64,000 bases of DNA from Neurospora tetrasperma FGSC 2508. Lineage: Eukaryota; Ascomycota; Sordariomycetes; Sordariales; Sordariaceae. Shown here one piece after another: positions 1 through 11,635 of the stretch (within the stretch, counting starts at the first letter, position 1; every line of letters starts with the position of its first letter). Both the position numbers and the translations under genes were made by a program. Under the pieces are notes generated by a model. That model was not told the origin of the DNA, did no database searches, and saw only the letters and a program-made list of their open reading frames with translations. The stretch spans positions 337,295 through 401,294 of the forward strand of contig NW_009799103.1 of NCBI RefSeq assembly GCF_000213175.1. The letters run 5' to 3'.

Positions 1-1
1 C

Positions 2-310
2 ACCAACGCATGGATGGTAGCCACCGTTATCGAGGACGATGATCTCATGTTTGGCGGCAAGCCATTGAGCGCATGGTACGAGGAGGATCGCAGACGACTG
101 AGCTCTAGTAACGAGGATGAAGAGGAGATTCGAGGCCGACAGCGCGACCCCGTCGTAAGGTTCGATGCCCACCATCAACATCGACACCACAACACCCATC
201 ATCAACCGCAACTGCAGCACCATCACCATTATCAACATCATACTGTCCATCACCCACATGTCGCTCATACTCATCATACCACCAAGAAGACGGGCGAGAT
301 CAAGCACTAA
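2..310 (+). CDS. C-terminal end of an unidentified protein with a His-rich tail (5' partial)
   Basis: The frame is open from the left edge of the window to a TAA at 308-310, so this is the last part of a gene that starts upstream. The first in-frame ATG (14) is probably internal. About 50 acidic and charged residues, including the stretch TVIEDDDLMFGGKPLSAWYE, are followed by a tail in which roughly a third of residues are histidine, mixed with Gln, Thr and Asn. I do not recognise the family. The acidic block followed by a poly-His/Gln tail suggests a disordered C-terminus. No splice site is needed. Confidence is moderate because only about 102 residues are visible, but the compositional shift and clean stop argue for a real 3' exon. 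Confidence 0.6.
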   Translation, partial: TNAWMVATVIEDDDLMFGGKPLSAWYEEDRRRLSSSNEDEEEIRGRQRDPVVRFDAHHQHRHHNTHHQPQLQHHHHYQHHTVHHPHVAHTHHTTKKTGEIKH

Positions 311-1531
311 ACAGCCCGGTACTTTTTGTATTTCCTGGCGATCACACCTCGGCTCTGCCATCATAGTTGATGTCACACAGCGCATACTTGTGTGCAACAC
401 ATGTTATGCGACACCGGATCGGTCCATATCACCATGTCCAATGGTACCGAGCCTCGGTACAAATCGCCCAAGATACTGTCGGTTACACTGCATCGCCGAC
501 CTCGGCTTCCATAGGCTCGCCTTACTTAATTCGACACCGAAGCACCTTTATACAGATCCTCAACTCGTTATCCCGGACCTGGAATGTACGGATACCTTGG
601 GCATATGGTTACGAAGGACGATACTTGATACCCATTACACTCCGGTCCTGGCGATCGGACCCTACTCGCCCTCATCGACCCTGTTTGGGTGCATGGCACA
701 GTCGTTTCCCTTAATGAGAGTTCAACGATGTAATGCAGACCTTTTCTTTTGTTTGGTGTGCGGGTAATAGTTCATGCCCTCTCGCTCTTCTCTTTCTCTC
801 TCTCACTTGTTTGTTCACATGATACCACGGGTTTAAAGGTGCACATTGCATACTTTTGGAATGGGTTACAGGAGTTTTTTTTGGGGGTGATGCTTTGTTG
901 TCATTTACATATTGAGCGTTGCAAGCCGGTGCCGGATGGGTTTTGCGTCTGACTGACGGACGGGCGGTTTACGGTCGTTCACTGGAGATGTAGGACTGAT
1001 ATCGGCGGCATGTCCGGTTGGAGTGTACTATGGTATCACTTCTTGTAGAGAGAGGTAGTCAATGCCTGGAGCAATTGAATTTGGGATCACAGCACTATTA
1101 CATCCGTTTTGCGGCTTGATTTGCCTCGTCGCTTGGAGTTGCTCATTGTTTATTTGCACATGAATGTTCACTACGCTCGTACGTCGTACTCATGTCCACA
1201 GACCTTTCCGTTATTGCTCGAAGACGTGATTCCTTCCTATCGGCCCCGTCTGAAACCTCCCATCTTCTTCAAAGATACTTACCTCCAGGTAAGTCAAGTC
1301 AAAGAGTTGGACCCTTCTTTCCCTTCCGTTGCGCCACCACCCCCCTCCCTGAATACCCTGACAGGTTTGTTGCGTCGGCAACAAAGAACTAACCAACTCT
1401 AGCCGTCGGACCTAGAGATGGCAACCCTGCTACCCTGCATCCGGCAACTTGAACCAACAATGAGCCTGGACCCCTTGTTTTGGGAAAAACAAACTGTAAT
1501 TTTTTGGTGGCTTGGCATGGATGCATGGCTG

Positions 1532-1606
1532 GACAGAAAGAAAGATGAGAAGGAGGATAGAAAGAAAGATAAGAAGGAGAAAAGAAAGAAAGGTGAGAAA
1601 TAGAAA
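1532..1606. repeat. purine-rich GAAAGA/GAAG tract
   Basis: An almost pure A/G stretch made of imperfect GAAAGAAAGAT and GAAGGAG units. Confidence 0.75.
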
Positions 1607-1808
1607 GATGATGCGCCTGAAGCTGTAGGTGGATGGAGGTAGCTCGTCCACATCAACATTCACATCCACGTGGGCCACGTGGAGGGGGGAAAGGGGCACT
1701 ACCCGATGAGAGAGGGGGGCTTCAAGACGGAAGTGAAAGTGGACAGGACGGGATGTCTGCTGGGTCTGGATCTGGGTCTGGTTGACATCATGATGGATGG
1801 AACTTACC

Positions 1809-1845
1809 GTGCCGTGCCGTATCGTGCTGTGTCGTGTCGTGTCTT
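1809..1845. repeat. imperfect CCGTG/TCGTG repeat
   Basis: A pentamer-like series of CCGTG, TCGTG and CTGTG units; a shorter copy of the CCGTG run recurs near 2231-2245. Confidence 0.65.
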
Positions 1846-2007
1846 CCACGTGCCGTTCATGTTCACCACCGCAGTCCATCACAGAACCAACTGCACAGCA
1901 CAGCACAGCACAACATTGCTTCGCCCAACCGAACCTACCTACCTAACTATGGCAAGTCAGGCCGTCCAAGTGGTAATAAAAGCACGAAAGAAAACGGAAG
2001 CGAGTCT

Positions 2008-2295
2008 ACATACCTACCTACCTACCTCTCTGTCTACATACAGACATACCTAGGGTTTGTAGGTACCCAGATCGGGATTGAAGTGAATAAGTAGGATATA
2101 TAGATACTGTAGGTAGGTAGGCTAATCGCGTAATTCACCACGTGCGGACTCCCCTTCCCTTTTCCACCGCCACGCAACAAAGGGTTTTTGATGAAAGAGT
2201 TAGGTAGGTAGAGTAGCAAGATGGAATTTACCGTGCCGTGCCGTGCGCGCGGGTCGGACTAGACTGGACTTCTCCATGTTTTCTAGGTAGGTAGT
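2008..2295. repeat. cluster of TACC and GGTA tetranucleotide runs in both orientations
   Basis: A (TACC) run at about 2011-2026 is followed by GGTA runs at about 2109-2121, 2201-2210 and 2284-2293. The opposite orientations can pair as hairpins. Similar TACC/GGTA runs recur at 35838-35856 and elsewhere in the window. Confidence 0.75.
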
Positions 2296-4178
2296 ACCTA
2301 CTAGAGGTAGTGAAACTAGGTCGCCGTTGAAGGGCGAGGGGGAAGAAAGAGAAAGAGGCTGAGCGCCATCGTTGTGTGGATCGCGTGGTATGGCTGGATT
2401 AGTAGTAGTTGTTTGTTCGGTCGGTCATCTTTCTTTGTTACGAGGTTACCTATGGATAGGTAGTTGCCCAGGGAGAGAGCCGAGGGGGGAATAATCAAGG
2501 GGGAGCCACTCGGAGGGAGGCATTGTTTGACTCGGACCCGAGATATTAGATGCAGAACATGGGATGGATGGATAGATGTAGACTTCGGGCATGTTTGGGA
2601 CGGGATGTTCTAGGGAAGGGATGGGAGCCACGTGGAGGATGAAGGGATTGTCTGGGGATATGGAGGGGACATCAAGGGAGGGTGTGGGGAAAAGAAGGAG
2701 AAGGGGGAAGGGGAAGGAGGGATGTGCTTGGCATCCTCGAGGCGATCAATCTGGCATTATCTGTATCAAGTGTCTACCGATGGTGAATAATGTTGGTCAA
2801 TCATTTATTCCGTTTCCGTTATCGACAGTTGAAAATATTGCCGTGTTGTGAGTACCTATCATTCATCCTGTTATGTTGTTGAACGATGATCGAGGTTAGG
2901 GTTTTGTCTGCGCCTCTACTGTCATGGGCGCACCCAGCACATTGTCGAGAGATGTCCACCGGTGGCACCTGCAGTTCAAGTTGTGAACAGACCCAAAGTC
3001 TTTTTACCATCCTTGGTGACGAGGCAATGCCAGCGCAAACAAAAAGAACGAAGTCATCACCAATTCTTGGCGCCAAGAACTGCTTGGTCCGATGTTTCAA
3101 AATAAGGTTCGGTTCGGGCTATTGACATGCTTACAGGGACCACCACGCAGCTGCCACGCAGTGAGCCGTTAGCGGATCGCCCCCCTGAATTTTGGCGTGA
3201 TCTGGGCCTTCAGCCCCTTCGTGTCGATTCTGGACCATGCAGAATTTCCTTTCATCTTTCTTCCCATTCGTCCTCGGCCGTAATCCGGACGACAACGGCC
3301 CGCAAAGTAAGGTGATGATGATGACGGGTCGAGCTTCGGTCTCAATGTGTTATTTCCCACTTTTAGTCCAGTCTCGGCAGCTACCGAGTATGTATCGAGA
3401 CTCGAACGATGCATTGATTTCATCGACGACATCATCACCTGTTCTGTCGGGTGGCCTCATCTCGGGCCTATGCTGAGATATGAGAACTGAGTGTCATTTG
3501 GTAATGGACAAAGAGCTGGAAGTGCGGTGAGTGGATAGTTTCTATACAGCCCGAGTCCATCGTCGATGAGGTGACAGGTCGAGACCCAGGAACGAATCGG
3601 ACAATTGACACGCGATGCTACCTAGGAAAACCCTCGTTGGGCCTTGATGAGGCTTCTACACTGCGCGGGATGATTGTTCGAATCCCTTCGGCAACGTACC
3701 CGATTGTTTGTGAACACAGCCATTGTTACACTTTCCCCTGAGTGCAGGTGCATCGCCACTTCAACCGCCGTCGGCCATTTGTTTGGTTCGCCTGGACAAC
3801 GCTGTTGTATCTCCATTTTCAGACCACTCATACCAGGCGCAGCAACGTTGATCTTGAACAGCTCTGATTGCTCATGAACAGAGTCGTACTTTACCCTGAA
3901 CAGTGGCCTTGAGTGGATACCAACAACCCTACAACATGTTTACAACGACTGGATATCAACGGTCGCCATCCAGGTCGTCCACACTACATGTCGCTTAGCC
4001 GACTTTATCAGGACATCGAGCTGACCTGTTCCTGTCCCTCCAACTCTTCCCAATACCACATCCAGCACAGCTCGAGCTCTTCAGCCCAAGACTTGCTTCC
4101 TTTGCTTTCATCATCAACATCCAACAACAACAACATCATCATCAAGCATCATCATATCGAACATCACTATCGCCCATC

Positions 4179-5692
4179 ATGGCAACCGACGTCCAACATC
4201 ACCATCCCGCGCCGACGCATGAGTCAGCAAGAGGCCACCAATCGGTTCCCTCCAACTCAACCGCCACGACTGTAATCGGCTCTTTTGTCCCCTTCAAGCT
4301 TGAGGGCAACGACACGACAACACCACCCAGTGCCGTCGACACCGACACGGATGATGCCAATCTCCCCGAACCCAGACAACTCCTCGAGAGAATCCCGACT
4401 GTTCTCCAGCCTAGCATTCCGTGGAGGAAGAGGCTGATGCACTTTACCTTTGCCTGGTACACCGTCACGTAAGTTCATCCTCTCTTCACTTTGCTGATGA
4501 GTGATCATCTCATGTCACGACATGAACATCACCGACTAACATCCCCAACAGACTGTCCACCAGCGGTGTCTCTCTGGTCCTGGCCATCACCCCCCACCGT
4601 TTCCGCGGTCTCTCCACCATCGGCCTCGTCATCTTTCTCCTGGACCTGCTCTTCTTCTTGGTGATCACCACCTCCATCACCCTTCGCTTCGTTCTCTACA
4701 AGTCCACCTTCCGGCGCGCCTTCACCCGGCCCCACGAAGCCCTCTTCGTGCCGACCTTCTTTCTTTCCATCGCCGCCATCCTCTGCAACGTAGCCGAATA
4801 CGCCCGCATCTTTCTTTTCAACGGCGACATTTCCTACGGCGTCCCCTCCGACGACGACGACCCCCGCGCCTCACTCACCTCCTTCGCCACCTTTCTCTGT
4901 GTCGCCTTTTGGTTTTTCTCCGGTCTCACCTTCCTCGCCTCCGTAATCCAATACCACCTCCTCTTCACCGTCAAAGCTGAGCGTCGCCTGTCTCTCACAA
5001 CCATCACGCCCGCCTGGGTCCTGCCCATCTTCCCCGTCATGCTGATAGGAACGCTTGCCGGTTCGTTTTCCAGGACCCAATCCCCCTCGTCAGCAATCGG
5101 CATGATCTGCGCTGGTCTAGCGGCACAGGGTCTCGGTCTACTCGTCAGCTTCTTCTTCTTCAGTTCGTACCTTAGCAGATTAATGGCATTTGGTCTACCC
5201 GCCCAGCGCGCAGGCATGTTCATCGCCGTTGGCCCGCCTAGCTTCACGGGTGCGGCAGTCATCAACATGGCGAGCGACATCCCCAGGGTGTTTGCGCAGT
5301 TGGATCCCGCGCGCGTTGCTGTCCTTACTGGCGGCATGGGACCCGAGAGCATGGAGACGTTGGCGGCGGGGTGCAAGTTGGGAGCCATCTGGCTTGGTGT
5401 CTTTCTCTGGGGATTGGGGTTCTGGTTCTTTATTAGTGCCGTGGCCGGGTGTGTCGCGGGCATGCAGGACAAGCGGTTCCATTTGAGCTGGTGGAGTACC
5501 GTTTTCCCGAATGTCGGGTTCACGATTGCGAGTATCAAGATTGGGGCTGGCTTGGGCAGTGAGGGGGTGCTGTGGATGGGAAGCGGGATGACGGTTGCCT
5601 TGGTTCTGGCGTGGGCGTTTATAGGGTATCGCTGCGTCAGGGCGGTGGTGAAGAGAGAGATTGTGTGGCCGGGACATGATGAGGATTCTTGA
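4179..5692 (+). CDS. TDT/SLAC1-family transporter (C4-dicarboxylate or sulfite-efflux type)
   Basis: Predicted product is 476 aa from two exons, 4179-4468 and 4552-5692. The 83-nt intron has donor GTAAGT, a CTAAC branch site near 4536 and acceptor ACAG, and the join restores the frame (TVT/LSTSG). The first ~95 residues are hydrophilic and probably cytosolic. About ten hydrophobic segments follow, the usual topology of the Mae1/TehA/Ssu1 family. The first segment carries the family-like block HFTFAWYTVT..LSTSGVSLVLA with TPHRFRGL, typical of fungal malate permeases and sulfite pumps. Members move organic-acid anions or sulfite across the plasma membrane; substrate cannot be decided from sequence alone. 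The start at 4179 is the first ATG of the open frame in good context (CATCATGG). Family call is strong, substrate open. Confidence 0.87.
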
Positions 5693-6334
5693 TTTGTGAA
5701 TCTTGAATCTGAGAGGGGAGTATAAGGGGGGAGAGGTCAAGCTGGATTTTGGGGATCTGGCTGGTTACGACTTACGACTTTATGTTACGACACGGGTTAT
5801 TAATGGTCCATGACATTGGTTGGGATTGGGGTCCTGGTACCGGCATGGCACACGGAGTTCAAGGTTGTTTCATCATCAAAGACTTGGGTTTAGAGAACTC
5901 GGTTTAGATACCGCATGCATGTAAAAGACGGACAGACAAAAGGGTTCAGGTTGAGACTTGGGATTGACTTGAAGTTTGGTAGGGAAGGGCACGCATGGAA
6001 CAAATAGTTGTTGATGGGACAACGGGATAGATGTACGATTCACGGTAATGGAAATGGGTCATGTCTAGCCTGCAATGGGGACGAGTACAGATACGGAGAC
6101 CACTTTCGTGATGTGCTTTTCTAATGTTCACAATACCTAGAAAATGGCAATGTGGAGATCCTAACGTGTGGCATTATAATGTGCAGCCTAGTAACACGGT
6201 GATATGCATTATTCTAAAGACAAAACTTGACGAGAAAAAAAGTAAAAGGAGACAAGAATAAAAATACGATGTTTTATTTGCAATTGAGTCGTAGAAAAAA
6301 AACGAAAAAAGGAACTGTGAAATGGTCATTCGTG
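5693..6334. other. intergenic, 3' of the transporter
   Basis: AT-richer DNA with no coding signal seen; probably the transporter 3' UTR followed by tRNA flanking DNA. Confidence 0.5.
6295..6310 (-). terminator. Pol III terminator of tRNA-Ser
   Basis: Two A runs on the + strand (8 and 6 bases) are T runs on the minus strand, 25-40 nt after the tRNA-Ser 3' end, as expected for RNA polymerase III termination. Confidence 0.7.
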
Positions 6335-6416
6335 CGACGTGGGCCTGATTCGAACAGACGCTCCCGAAGGAACAAGATTTCTAGTCTTGCGCATTAGACC
6401 ACTCTGCCACCACGCC
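6335..6416 (-). tRNA. tRNA-Ser (anticodon AGA)
   Basis: An 82-nt class II tRNA without an intron. The acceptor arms GGCGTGG and CCACGTC pair with one G-U and are followed by discriminator G. The anticodon stem is CAAGA/TCTTG with loop CTAGAAA, giving anticodon AGA that reads UCU. A long variable arm (TTCCTTCGGGAGC region) is diagnostic of serine. The T arm is GTCTG-TTCGAAT-CAGGC. T runs for Pol III termination follow. Confidence 0.95.
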
Positions 6417-6971
6417 GAGTGATTTTGATGAATCTTTTGGCCAGACCTTGAACATATGTAAGGACTTGAGCTCAATCTTGACCGTAGACAGTTCACAATC
6501 CGACATGGTCCTTTTATTGTCCTAATTTACTTTTTCTCCTTTCCCTATTCTATATTCCTCGGGGGCAGTGGGCAGTCTACGGCAGTTCGTTTATCGTTTC
6601 TAACGTGACGCGGTGGAGATAAGTACAGTGCTACAGAAGGCGCTACCAAAAGCCTGAAAAGGCAGGATCTTTTAGCGGTTACAGGGGTGTTTTAGTGGCT
6701 AATGACTCAGTGACAAGTCCGTGCCGCGGGTATTGACGCTGATGCCATGATGTTTCCAGATTCGTGCTGCTAACACGCTATTGAGGTCATGGCCTTTTAC
6801 TGCCGTGTTAGGGAGCGAAGGGGGGGTGAGGTTGGGTTTGTGAGGCCGACTGGGTACATGTAGGTACCGGGTGGGTGATCTGGGAGTTACGATGGATGAG
6901 GTAAAGACGGACCGAGGGAACTGACGACGAGCAACAGCGTATCGAGCAAGCGCATCCACAGAAATGTATGT
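6417..6971. other. intergenic between tRNA-Ser and 6972
   Basis: No feature recognised; this would hold the 5' flank of the doubtful small gene at 6972. Confidence 0.45.
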
Positions 6972-7433
6972 TTGGATGGACTGGGGAAGGACGAACACGC
7001 CGGCCGGAAGACGAGACGCCATGGCGCAAGCCTTCATCGACTTGACTCGGAACTCACACGCGATGAACTTCTCGCCGAGATTCAGATCATGCTCGAGCTG
7101 TATGTACGTCCTTTCGCCCCGCCTTCCCTTTTTCTCTTTCCCCTTCCCCCCATACGTAGGTACTCAAACCCCGACCATGCTTTCAGCCCTGCCGGCTCCG
7201 ATTCATCACTCAACCTTCCTCCAACGCCATCCGCCATGAATTTACCACAGCCAGAACATTGCGCTCGGCCAAATCTCCTTCCCCATAACCAAGTGTCGCA
7301 ACAAAGAGGTTTTGCTGAGGACGCGCATACTCTTGATCCTGATCGACTGCGCGATCTGATTTTTGGGAAGGGGGAATCAGAGTATTCGGGAAAGCATATT
7401 GCGCCTTTTCAAATAAGATTTTTGTGGAGATGA
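6972..7433 (+). CDS. possible small hypothetical protein, two exons
   Basis: Weak call. Joining 6972-7099 to 7160-7433 across a 60-nt intron (donor GTATGT, acceptor CGTAG) gives 133 residues. The intron length is a multiple of three, so the unspliced frame is also open. The N-terminal half has a helix-like charged block (LDSELTRDELLAEIQIMLEL). The middle is Ser/Pro/Asn-rich, and the C-terminus has a second charged block with DPDRLRDLIFGKG. There is no clear branch site and no known domain. It could be a real lineage-specific small protein, a decayed gene, or chance. A start at 6964 lies in another frame and ends early. Confidence 0.33.
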   Translation: MDGLGKDEHAGRKTRRHGASLHRLDSELTRDELLAEIQIMLELYVRPFAPPSLFLFPLPPIRRYSNPDHAFSPAGSDSSLNLPPTPSAMNLPQPEHCARPNLLPHNQVSQQRGFAEDAHTLDPDRLRDLIFGKGESEYSGKHIAPFQIRFLWR

Positions 7434-9401
7434 GTATTGACATTTGACGGCCCCGAGTGATGGGTAGTGGGGGTAATTGGCTGGCTGGGTTGGGTGATAA
7501 TCTCGCGATGCTAACAGCATTAACGTGCGTACACTAGTGTAGCTGCTAAGGACATACACTACACTACGTACAACATGCCTGGTGCCGATCGATGCCGCTA
7601 AGCCGCTACCTTAATTCAAGGTTCACGACTTTGCTTTCTGGCAGGTGGATGACTTTTGACAGAAAGTTACGAGGATGAAGAATGTGGCTTGGTGTGGCTG
7701 CTTCATTTCAAAATGCATGGAAAAGGCGTGGCATCTCATCTTGGCGAGTACCAGTAGATCACCCCTTTGTTTTCTGTCGATGAACAAAAGATCTGATGTC
7801 CTCATGCAACAGCGATTGACTCCATCATCATGGAACGGGAAAAGCCACGAGGAAGCCACCCGGTTGTGTGTGACCCAGCCTCGGCACACTCGACGCTCCT
7901 TTTTGAGCCTCGGTCGAATGCTGAGCGGTAAGAGTATGAGAAACAGGCGGACGGCCGGGGGTTCCGGGATGTGGCGGAATCATCATCTCCGTCATCCGTT
8001 CCCAGCGCCAAACGTCTGGGCCGTTCTTGGCGTTAGGTAACTTGGACTTCAGCCCGACTTGAAAATCGCTTTGAAAAGGATATCGAAACATGCGAATCAT
8101 TGTTCGTTTTATATCGTCTTTTTTTGGCTTTTCTATCAACCAGTCTAGTGGGAAACCAGTGTCAGGGCAAAGTCCCAAAAACAATGCCAAGAACGGCCCA
8201 GACGGTTGACGTTGCATCCCGTACGATTTCCTTTCCATGTTGGGTATAGTCAACAGTATAAACGAGTCTTGGGATATCGAAACCCCAGATTAGGGGAGCT
8301 CGCTTGCGTGCCCTGTCCCAGTCCATGGCCTACCGCACAATTCGCCCATAACGGAGACCTGCTCCGCGCATCACACCAGGATTCTGCGCCAATCCGGTTG
8401 ATGACACGGTGCTGCCCATGGTAGCCAGGAGCAAAGCTTTAAAACTCCCACACAAGGTTGCGGCCTTCCCCGAAAGAGCATCTCCGTCGTGAGGGTCAAG
8501 ATTTTGCGGGAGTGGCCCCAGGGAAAAACAGGCGCCATGGAAGTGAGATATGGCCGTATAAACCCTTTCGCCTTCCTATTCGACGGTAGTATCAGTTACC
8601 AATCACGTAAAACCAGCGTCACATTCAAGATTCTTGGGATGTTCTGGACTTGGAGAAGGGGGGGGGAAAGAAAAAAAGAAGTGGAAATTGCTATACACCA
8701 GATCCTTTACCGGTTCGGGCCTCGGTCCAGCCCACCGGTCGTCCAACAGGTCGGACGTCGTCTTACCTTTCCCGTCCTTCCCGTCTCACCCATCCTGCTT
8801 GTCTCCGTCTCTTTTTTTGGTTCCTGGTTTCTGACTCGAGTCCAACCTTTTCTCGACTTCGTTCACATGCCAACAACCTTTCTTTCCGCTTCTCGTCTAA
8901 ATTACCCTCTGCAGAGCTTGGGGTATCACGAATAAGCAAGTCTCCTCTCCACTGACTCGAGTTACACAGTACACTACTGCTATTCTTACATACCTACCTA
9001 TCATTGCGGCGGTTCTCGGTCCGACTTATCAACTACCGCTGCCACCTTGCTTTTGGGCCATTTTTGATCCTTGGCTATCTAGTTGGCTGTTGGTGGTAAC
9101 TGGGCTCCACGCCCCTTCTGCAACCAGACCACCGGACCCGAACCAACGGAACTTTGACTATCCCATCCCATCTCGCCTATCCCCATTTTCATCTCTACAC
9201 TTCATACATACATACATACAGTATCTCCATCTGATAAACCGACGAACCCGTTTCTTGGCGTAACCCACAGGGGGGGATCAGGGAAAGGGAAGGAGAGAAA
9301 CAAGGGGTTCATGCCGGTAGATGAACTCTCACAGGTACCGACATCATCAGTTAACTGTATGAGTACAGCTTCATCCACACGGAGAAGACAGCAATAACCT
9401 C
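7434..9401. other. long 5' flank of the PTH11-like gene
   Basis: Nearly 2 kb without a supportable gene. The last ~600 bases are pyrimidine-rich (CT and CATA tracts), as in Sordariomycete promoters and 5' leaders. Short upstream open frames exist, for example 8489-8935, but nothing supports their translation. A 19-bp perfect inverted repeat lies at 8013/8204. Confidence 0.5.
8013..8204. repeat. inverted repeat, 19-bp perfect arms
   Basis: Arms at 8013-8031 and 8186-8204 are exact reverse complements, and looser matching extends a few bases outward. They enclose 154 nt. The left arm region also has a small internal hairpin (CGCCAA...TTGGCG). It could be a tiny MITE-like remnant or an RNA hairpin; no target-site duplication is evident. 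Confidence 0.6.
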
Positions 9402-11191
9402 ATGGCCTCAACAGTAGGAGCAGCCGCTTCCTCTTTTGTCGAAGCGGCTGCTCACCATGCTGTTAACGCCATTCATCTGGAGGGAAGAAGGGCCAGTGGC
9501 ACCGTGCAGGTGATTCCAGATCACAGGTCGAGGGTGGCCCTAGTGAACTTTAGTTGCTGGTTCCTGACTGCTTTCGCCACCTTGTTTTTGGGGTTGCGCA
9601 TCTACTGCAAGAGATACCGAGGACGTGGATTGTGGTGGGATGATTATGTTTTGATTCTATCATGGGTATGTCTTCCATGTCTTTCCTGGTAACCTAACCA
9701 CGGTCCCAAACCTAGCATCCATCCATCCATCCATCCTTTCTTCCCCTTCCTTTAATGTTCCCTCTACCACCCCCTTAGCGAAATCCACTAGAAATTCCCT
9801 AAAAATGCCAGAAAAAAACAAACGAAAAACTAACAACACCACCACAGATCTCCCTAACCACCTCCTCCGCCCTGATATCCTACTCCACCACTCTCGGCTT
9901 CGGCCTCCCCACCTCCCTCTTCAACCCCACCAACTCCATCCCCTTTCTCAACCACTACCTCCTCATCACCAACTTCGCCGGCACTTTTAGCATCCTCGCC
10001 GCGCTCTGGTCCAAGACCTCCTTCGCCATCACCGTCCTGCGCATCGCCCAAGACGACTGGATCCGCTATCTGATTATCTTCATCATGATCTCCGTCAATT
10101 TAAGCCTCGGCGTCGCCGTCGGTTTAACATGGGGGCAATGCGACCCGATCCCCAAAATCTGGCAACCCTATTTGCCAGGCACCTGCATCGACAAGTCCAT
10201 CCAGATCCACTACAACATCTTTACTGCTGTCTATTCAGGGACGATGGACATTGTGTTGGCAGTCCTACCATGGAAGATTATTTGGATCTTGACGATGAAT
10301 AAACCGGAAAAGGTCGGGATAACAGTGGCAATGTCCATGGGTGTGTTTGCGGGGTGCGCGTCGATTATTAAGGCGAGCGAGTTGCCGACGATTGGGAATT
10401 CGAATTTCACGTTTGCGAGTACGAATTTGGTGATTTGGGGCATTGCCGAGTCGGCGATTACGGTCGTGGCGGCGAGTATACCGATACTGAGAGCGTTGTT
10501 GAAGGATATGGAACGAGGGTCGCGGTTGCCGCCGCCGCCGCCGGCAGAGTTTTATAATTTGACGAGTTTGGAGAGTGAGAGTGGGAATGGGAATCAGGAC
10601 CAAAACGGGCAGGAGGAGGGGGGTGGGAATATGGAAGGGATGCAGGGGACAACGACACAAGGGACGGGAGGAACAGGGAGTATGACTGTTACGGGGAGCG
10701 ATAAAACGGGACAGAGTAGTAAGAAGAGGGGATTGTTTGGGAGTTTGAGTACGAGTTTGACGAGGGGGAGTAAAGGGAGTAGTAGGAGCAGAAGCAGTAG
10801 TGATGGGAGGAGAGATGGGCAGGAGGCTGCAAATGGACATGGTGATGGGAGGCCGGCGGAGGTGAGCAGACTGAGTAGGTTGAGCAGAGAGTTGAGCGTG
10901 GAGACTGCGGAGGGGTTTTCACGAGGGGATAGTGATGACACGGTAAATCAACCGAGTGTCAATGGTGGAAACCATGGTGGTGGTGTTGGGACGGTGCATG
11001 CAGTTATGGACCCACAACCGACAGGAAGGAGTGTAAACGGACGGGACATGGAGGTGACAATCGCGTATGATCAGGATCAAACGTCACCAACCCGGGATTC
11101 GCACACGCGGAGAATGTCGGAATGGCTTGCCTACCAGACCTATATCCAGGGGAGCGATGCTGACTTGGCACATGTTCATGCTATTGTGTGA
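9402..11191 (+). CDS. PTH11-like integral membrane protein (fungal rhodopsin-type GPCR domain)
   Basis: A 535-aa product from exons 9402-9665 and 9848-11191; the 182-nt phase-0 intron has donor GTATGT and acceptor CACAG. After a short exterior N-terminus, seven or so hydrophobic segments run from about residue 45 to 310. Family-typical blocks include RGLWWDDYVLILSW after TM1/2, WGQCDP in an extracellular loop, DIVLAVLPWKIIW, and a TM7-like WGIAESAITVVAASIPILR. This is the layout of the fungal rhodopsin/PTH11-related family, thought to act in surface sensing. No CFEM domain is present. The ~225-residue cytosolic tail is Gly/Ser/Arg-rich (GSKGSSRSRSSSDGRR) and probably disordered and phosphorylated. 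Ligand and pathway are unknown. The intron contains a CATC microsatellite. Confidence 0.88.
9716..9736. repeat. (CATC)n microsatellite inside the PTH11-like intron
   Basis: About five CATC units within the intron 9666-9847. Confidence 0.85.
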
Positions 11192-11635
11192 CACCATGGG
11201 GTGACTATGATGAGAATGGGATCAGCGAGTCAATGGGAACGAGGCAAAATATCATCAACAAAAAAAGGTGGTTGTCTGTTGTTACAGCTTGGTGTTTGGG
11301 GTGTTCAACAATCTGTTGCATGTATATTAAAGGATACCCGGTGTGATAATTCACCATTTTTCTTTTCTGCAGTGATCATCGTCTACCATTGCAATGTCAG
11401 TACTAATGTCCCAATGACTCTCCTCCTTCAAATAATGTGATATAGGTTCCCCTCGTCCTTGTGTGCATGTGACCAATCTGGAGGACTCGCTGCTTCCCTA
11501 CCTACCTACCATGTGTCTGTCTCTCTTTATTGCATCCACCTAGGTAGCTGTCCAAACACAATCTCAACTCAACGCACATCTACTATCGTCCCTTCTCCCG
11601 CATCCAAACAAGCAGGCAAAACATACCTAAGAAGT
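11192..11635. other. convergent 3' intergenic region
   Basis: Lies between the 3' ends of the PTH11-like gene and the laccase gene; holds a CCTACCTACC tract and no coding signal. Confidence 0.5.

Larger units (their letters stand above)
311..4178. other. gene-poor region, about 3.9 kb
   Basis: No convincing coding region is seen on either strand; the short open frames overlap each other and lack splice or domain support. The stretch holds purine-rich tracts, CCGTG-type repeats and TACC/GGTA microsatellites. The last 150 bases before 4179 are rich in CAA/CATC and probably form the 5' leader of the transporter gene. Confidence 0.6.

Noticed and set aside
165-767. 200-codon + strand frame overlapping the His-rich tail
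   Set aside because: It overlaps the better frame at 2-310, has Thr/Ile/Cys-rich random-looking composition and no domain.
4834-5538. 234-codon antisense frame inside the transporter gene
   Set aside because: It mirrors the GC-biased third positions of the transporter; no start context or domain.
10265-10840. 191-codon antisense frame inside the PTH11-like gene
   Set aside because: Arg/Pro/His-rich shadow of the Gly/Ser-rich tail.
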